Origin: DATKPE01 sp035524335
GTDB lineage: Bacteria > Bacteroidota > Ignavibacteria > UBA10030 > SZUA-254
NCBI GenBank assembly: GCA_035524335.1
Contig: DATKPE010000003.1
Location: forward strand, 7,018-71,017
DNA: 64,000 nucleotides
Direction: 5' to 3'
The notes beneath the pieces are model-generated. The model was not told the DNA's origin, made no database searches, and saw nothing but the letters and a program-made list of their open reading frames with translations. Numbering within the stretch: the stretch's first letter is position 1; every line of letters begins with the position of its first letter. Positions 61,695-64,000 of the stretch are shown in pieces. Both the position numbers and the translations under genes were made by a program.

Positions 61695-64000
61695 TTATTT
61701 GACGAGAAGAATTTTCCGTACGGCCGAGAAGCTTTCCGCACCGGAGGTCCCGACAGCCTCCAGCCGGTAAAAATAGATGCCGCTGGAGAACGAGCCTGCG
61801 TTCCACACCGTCTGATAGTACCCGGCCGGCTGAACGGCGCTGACAAGCCGCGCAACAATGTCGCCGAGAACCGAATACACCGTGACCGTCACACGGCTCT
61901 CCACCGGCAGTGCATAGCCGATGGTCGTCGAAGGATTGAACGGATTCGGGTAGGCAGACGCCAGCGCATAGCTCGCCGGAATCCCCTTCCCGGCAGTGAG
62001 CGCCTCGGGCGGAGACGGAGGGCGATCGGCCGGATCGACCTGCCGGATCCTTCCCGCAATTCCTCCCTGTGCCGAACCGTTCAGAATCAGCTGACCGGCA
62101 GAGGGAATTTTCACCCAGTATCCAAGACCGGGGTGCAGGGTATCCACCTGCTGATAGGATCCGGTGAACGCAAAGAATTTACTCGTCACCAGACCCGGCG
62201 GGACCGACACGATCGACGACGCCGGAACCGGAAAGGCGATGGTGCCGACAAGGTTCCAGCCGGACTGAACCGCGATCGTATCAGTTCTCCGGAATTTTCC
62301 GGTCAGGGTGACGGCGCCCGCCGCCGGAAATCTCAGCCAGTAACCGACCAGCGGCTGAAGCGTGTCGACCGCTGTATATGAGCCGGCGTAGGAAAATGCC
62401 GCGGAGACCGCTTCCGGAAAGACAACCTCCCTCCGGCTGTCCTTCATCTTCAGCGGCAGTGAGACGAGATTCCAGTTTCGGGAAACGATCACCGTGACCG
62501 AATCCCTGACGAATGATGCGGAAATGGCGTGATTCACCGTAAGCGGCGCAAACTGATAGGTGGTGTCATCCCCCGTAAAAAGACTGTCGACGAAAACCGA
62601 ATCGACATAATATCCCGAGTCGGGCACGATCCGGAAAAGAGGACTCGTCCCGTATGCAAATGAACCCGAACCCGGGATCACCGTCCCGTGCGATCCCGCG
62701 GAAACCGTAATGGTCAGCTGGATAACCGCAAACCGCACAGAGATTGTGTGGGTCTGCTGGACATGCTGGAACTGATAGTTTGCAGCCGCCCCTGCGTACG
62801 CACCGTCGACGAAAAGCGAATCCACCTTGTATCCCGCCGCCGGCTGGAATAAAAATGTCTGACTTGAATCGTACGCCACGGCGATAATCCCCTGCGGTAC
62901 GATCGTGCCGTTCGGACCGCTCGAAGCGGTAATTGTATACTGATTGTTCCGGAAGGTCACCCGGATGGTATGGCCTGCCGAGACATTCCCGAAGGTGTAT
63001 CCCTGGAGCGAATCGGTGTTCCGTACTCCATCGATGACGACGCTGTCTGTATGAAATCCGGTCGAGGGATTGAATATGAATCGCTGGGACGCTCCATAGT
63101 TTACCTGAACGGTTCCCGACGGGCTGATTGCCCCGTTCGCCCCGGCGGTTGCCGTGATCGGATACTGATTGATCCTGAACGTCACCCGGATGGAATGCAC
63201 TGCGGTGACATTGAAAAACGTGTATGCCGACAGGGAGTCGGTATTCAGTATGCCGTCGACCTGAACGGAATCGACATGGTAACCGGCCGCCGGCGTGAAG
63301 ACAAACCTCTGCCCCGATCCATACGGAACAGGCACCGCGCCGGAAGGAGCAATTACGCCGTTCGGCCCGCTCAACGCTGAAATGACATATTGATTGATGC
63401 TGAAGATCACCCGGATCGTATGGTTCGCACTGATCGACCGGAACGTGTACCCGGTCAGCGAATCGGTGTTCCGGACACCGTCGATCAGGAGAGTGTCGAC
63501 ATGATATCCCGTAGCGGGTGTGAACGTAAACGACTTGTTCGTCGAGGAGGTGACGACAATGGTCCCGGAGGGGGATATCGTACCGTTCGGACCCGAGGAG
63601 GCAACAAGGGTATCGCTGGCATAATAACCGGTGGCCACCGCCTTCAGAACGGTCGGAGAACTGGTCCCCGTGTGGATGAAATGGAACGTTCCGGTCTTCG
63701 TTCCCACCGCCTGCGGCGTGAACGTCACATAAAACTTCTTCGACCCTCCCGCGCCCACCGTCCCGCTCGTCGGCGTGATCGTAAAACCCGCACTGTCGCT
63801 CGTCACCGTGCTGATCGTCAGCGCCGCGCTCCCGCTGTTGCTCACCACCACGCTGTCCATCCGGCTTCCCCCGATCGCCACGTTCCCCACCGTGTCCGTC
63901 CCCGGCGTCACCGTACAGCTCGCCAGTACCGCCATCTGATTCCGGTACACCGTCACCGTCGAATCCAGCTCGTTCCCCACTATCAGCTCCGGCTTCCCGT
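61695..64000 (-). CDS. Large secreted multi-repeat protein with type IX sorting domain, 5' part outside the window
   Basis: At least 768 residues are visible; the frame is open to the right edge. The first visible residues (GKPELIVGN..STVTVYRNQ) look like the end of an FG-GAP/VCBS repeat. An ASH/choice-of-anchor-D-like domain with a VGNVAIGGS start follows. Then come five tandem InlB-B-like repeats of about 75 residues (62502-63614), two repeated SGWNLVGT-type blocks, and a C-terminal sorting domain with YPNPFNPSTTI, the type IX secretion signal. It is probably a cell-surface protein. The final ~85 residues would be removed or used for anchoring. Confidence 0.85.
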   Translation of the reverse strand, partial: GKPELIVGNELDSTVTVYRNQMAVLASCTVTPGTDTVGNVAIGGSRMDSVVVSNSGSAALTISTVTSDSAGFTITPTSGTVGAGGSKKFYVTFTPQAVGTKTGTFHFIHTGTSSPTVLKAVATGYYASDTLVASSGPNGTISPSGTIVVTSSTNKSFTFTPATGYHVDTLLIDGVRNTDSLTGYTFRSISANHTIRVIFSINQYVISALSGPNGVIAPSGAVPVPYGSGQRFVFTPAAGYHVDSVQVDGILNTDSLSAYTFFNVTAVHSIRVTFRINQYPITATAGANGAISPSGTVQVNYGASQRFIFNPSTGFHTDSVVIDGVRNTDSLQGYTFGNVSAGHTIRVTFRNNQYTITASSGPNGTIVPQGIIAVAYDSSQTFLFQPAAGYKVDSLFVDGAYAGAAANYQFQHVQQTHTISVRFAVIQLTITVSAGSHGTVIPGSGSFAYGTSPLFRIVPDSGYYVDSVFVDSLFTGDDTTYQFAPLTVNHAISASFVRDSVTVIVSRNWNLVSLPLKMKDSRREVVFPEAVSAAFSYAGSYTAVDTLQPLVGYWLRFPAAGAVTLTGKFRRTDTIAVQSGWNLVGTIAFPVPASSIVSVPPGLVTSKFFAFTGSYQQVDTLHPGLGYWVKIPSAGQLILNGSAQGGIAGRIRQVDPADRPPSPPEALTAGKGIPASYALASAYPNPFNPSTTIGYALPVESRVTVTVYSVLGDIVARLVSAVQPAGYYQTVWNAGSFSSGIYFYRLEAVGTSGAESFSAVRKILLVK
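62502..63614 (-). repeat. Five tandem ~222-225 bp coding repeats (InlB-B-like)
   Basis: Units of 75, 75, 75, 74 and about 72 residues share the pattern xITASSGPNGTIxPSG...F.F.P..GYHVDSV.VDG..NTDSL..YTF.NV...HTI.V.F..NQ. The three upstream units are most alike; the last is the most diverged, which suggests older expansion at the 3' end. Confidence 0.85.

Overview
Organism. The window reads as GC-rich bacterial chromosome from the FCB group (Bacteroidota/Ignavibacteriota/Kryptoniota side). The evidence is a C-terminal sorting domain of the type IX secretion kind (YPNPFNPSTTI block, 61695-64000), two promoters fitting the Bacteroidetes-type pattern TTTG-N19-TAnnTTT(G), and large glycoside hydrolases of families common in that group. 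A high-GC Ignavibacteriota or Kryptoniota-like lineage is my best guess, not a proof. I saw no rRNA, tRNA, CRISPR array, insertion sequence, phage gene or attachment site.

Layout. (1) 1-6387: alpha-glucan use, with an extracytoplasmic GH13 enzyme (cut by the left edge), a MalK-like ABC ATPase, a GH31 alpha-glucosidase and an alpha-glucan phosphorylase. (2) 6619-15207: a GT-C membrane glycosyltransferase, a processive-type GT2 synthase coupled to a 1317-residue envelope protein carrying a DUF2334 deacetylase-like domain plus a glycoside-hydrolase-like barrel, and oligoendopeptidase F. (3) 15405-25905: a glycoprotein/amino-sugar set: PIG-L deacetylase and APC permease on plus, converging on GH92 mannosidase, a large clan-A glycosidase and glycosylasparaginase on minus. 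GH20 hexosaminidase at 32936-35236 belongs with this theme. (4) 26194-32008: complete hypABFCDE nickel-iron hydrogenase maturation operon behind a sigma-54-type promoter, with no hydrogenase in view. (5) 32186-32911: cutC. (6) 35286-53582: a tightly overlapping 13-gene minus-strand operon of purine and related N-heterocycle catabolism. (7) 53583-54308: AT-rich gene-free region with two inverted repeats, probably the control region of that operon. (8) 54309-56979: two MFS transporters. (9) 56980-60115: copper module copA, copZ and an AraC-type regulator with an N-terminal metal-binding-like domain. (10) 60161-61417: DEAD-box helicase. (11) 61695 to the right edge: a large secreted repeat protein.

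How the genes work together. The most striking part is the 13-gene operon. It joins a canonical xanthine dehydrogenase (xdhA, xdhB, accessory xdhC, cytidylyltransferase mocA) to a second molybdenum hydroxylase (iron-sulfur plus molybdenum subunits without an FAD subunit), a fused PreT-PreA dihydropyrimidine-dehydrogenase-like protein, a dihydropyrimidinase/hydantoinase, SsnA-, YgeY- and YgeW-type enzymes, and two PLP lyases of fold type II. This overlaps the ygeW/ygeY/ssnA/hyuA/xdhD/ygfK set that gut anaerobes use for uric acid. Here the usual YgfK and YgeX appear to be replaced by differently built proteins, and no selenium genes are visible. The second novelty candidate is the GT2 plus DUF2334/hydrolase pair, which looks like a synthase-dependent exopolysaccharide system of PgaC/PgaB logic but different protein architecture.
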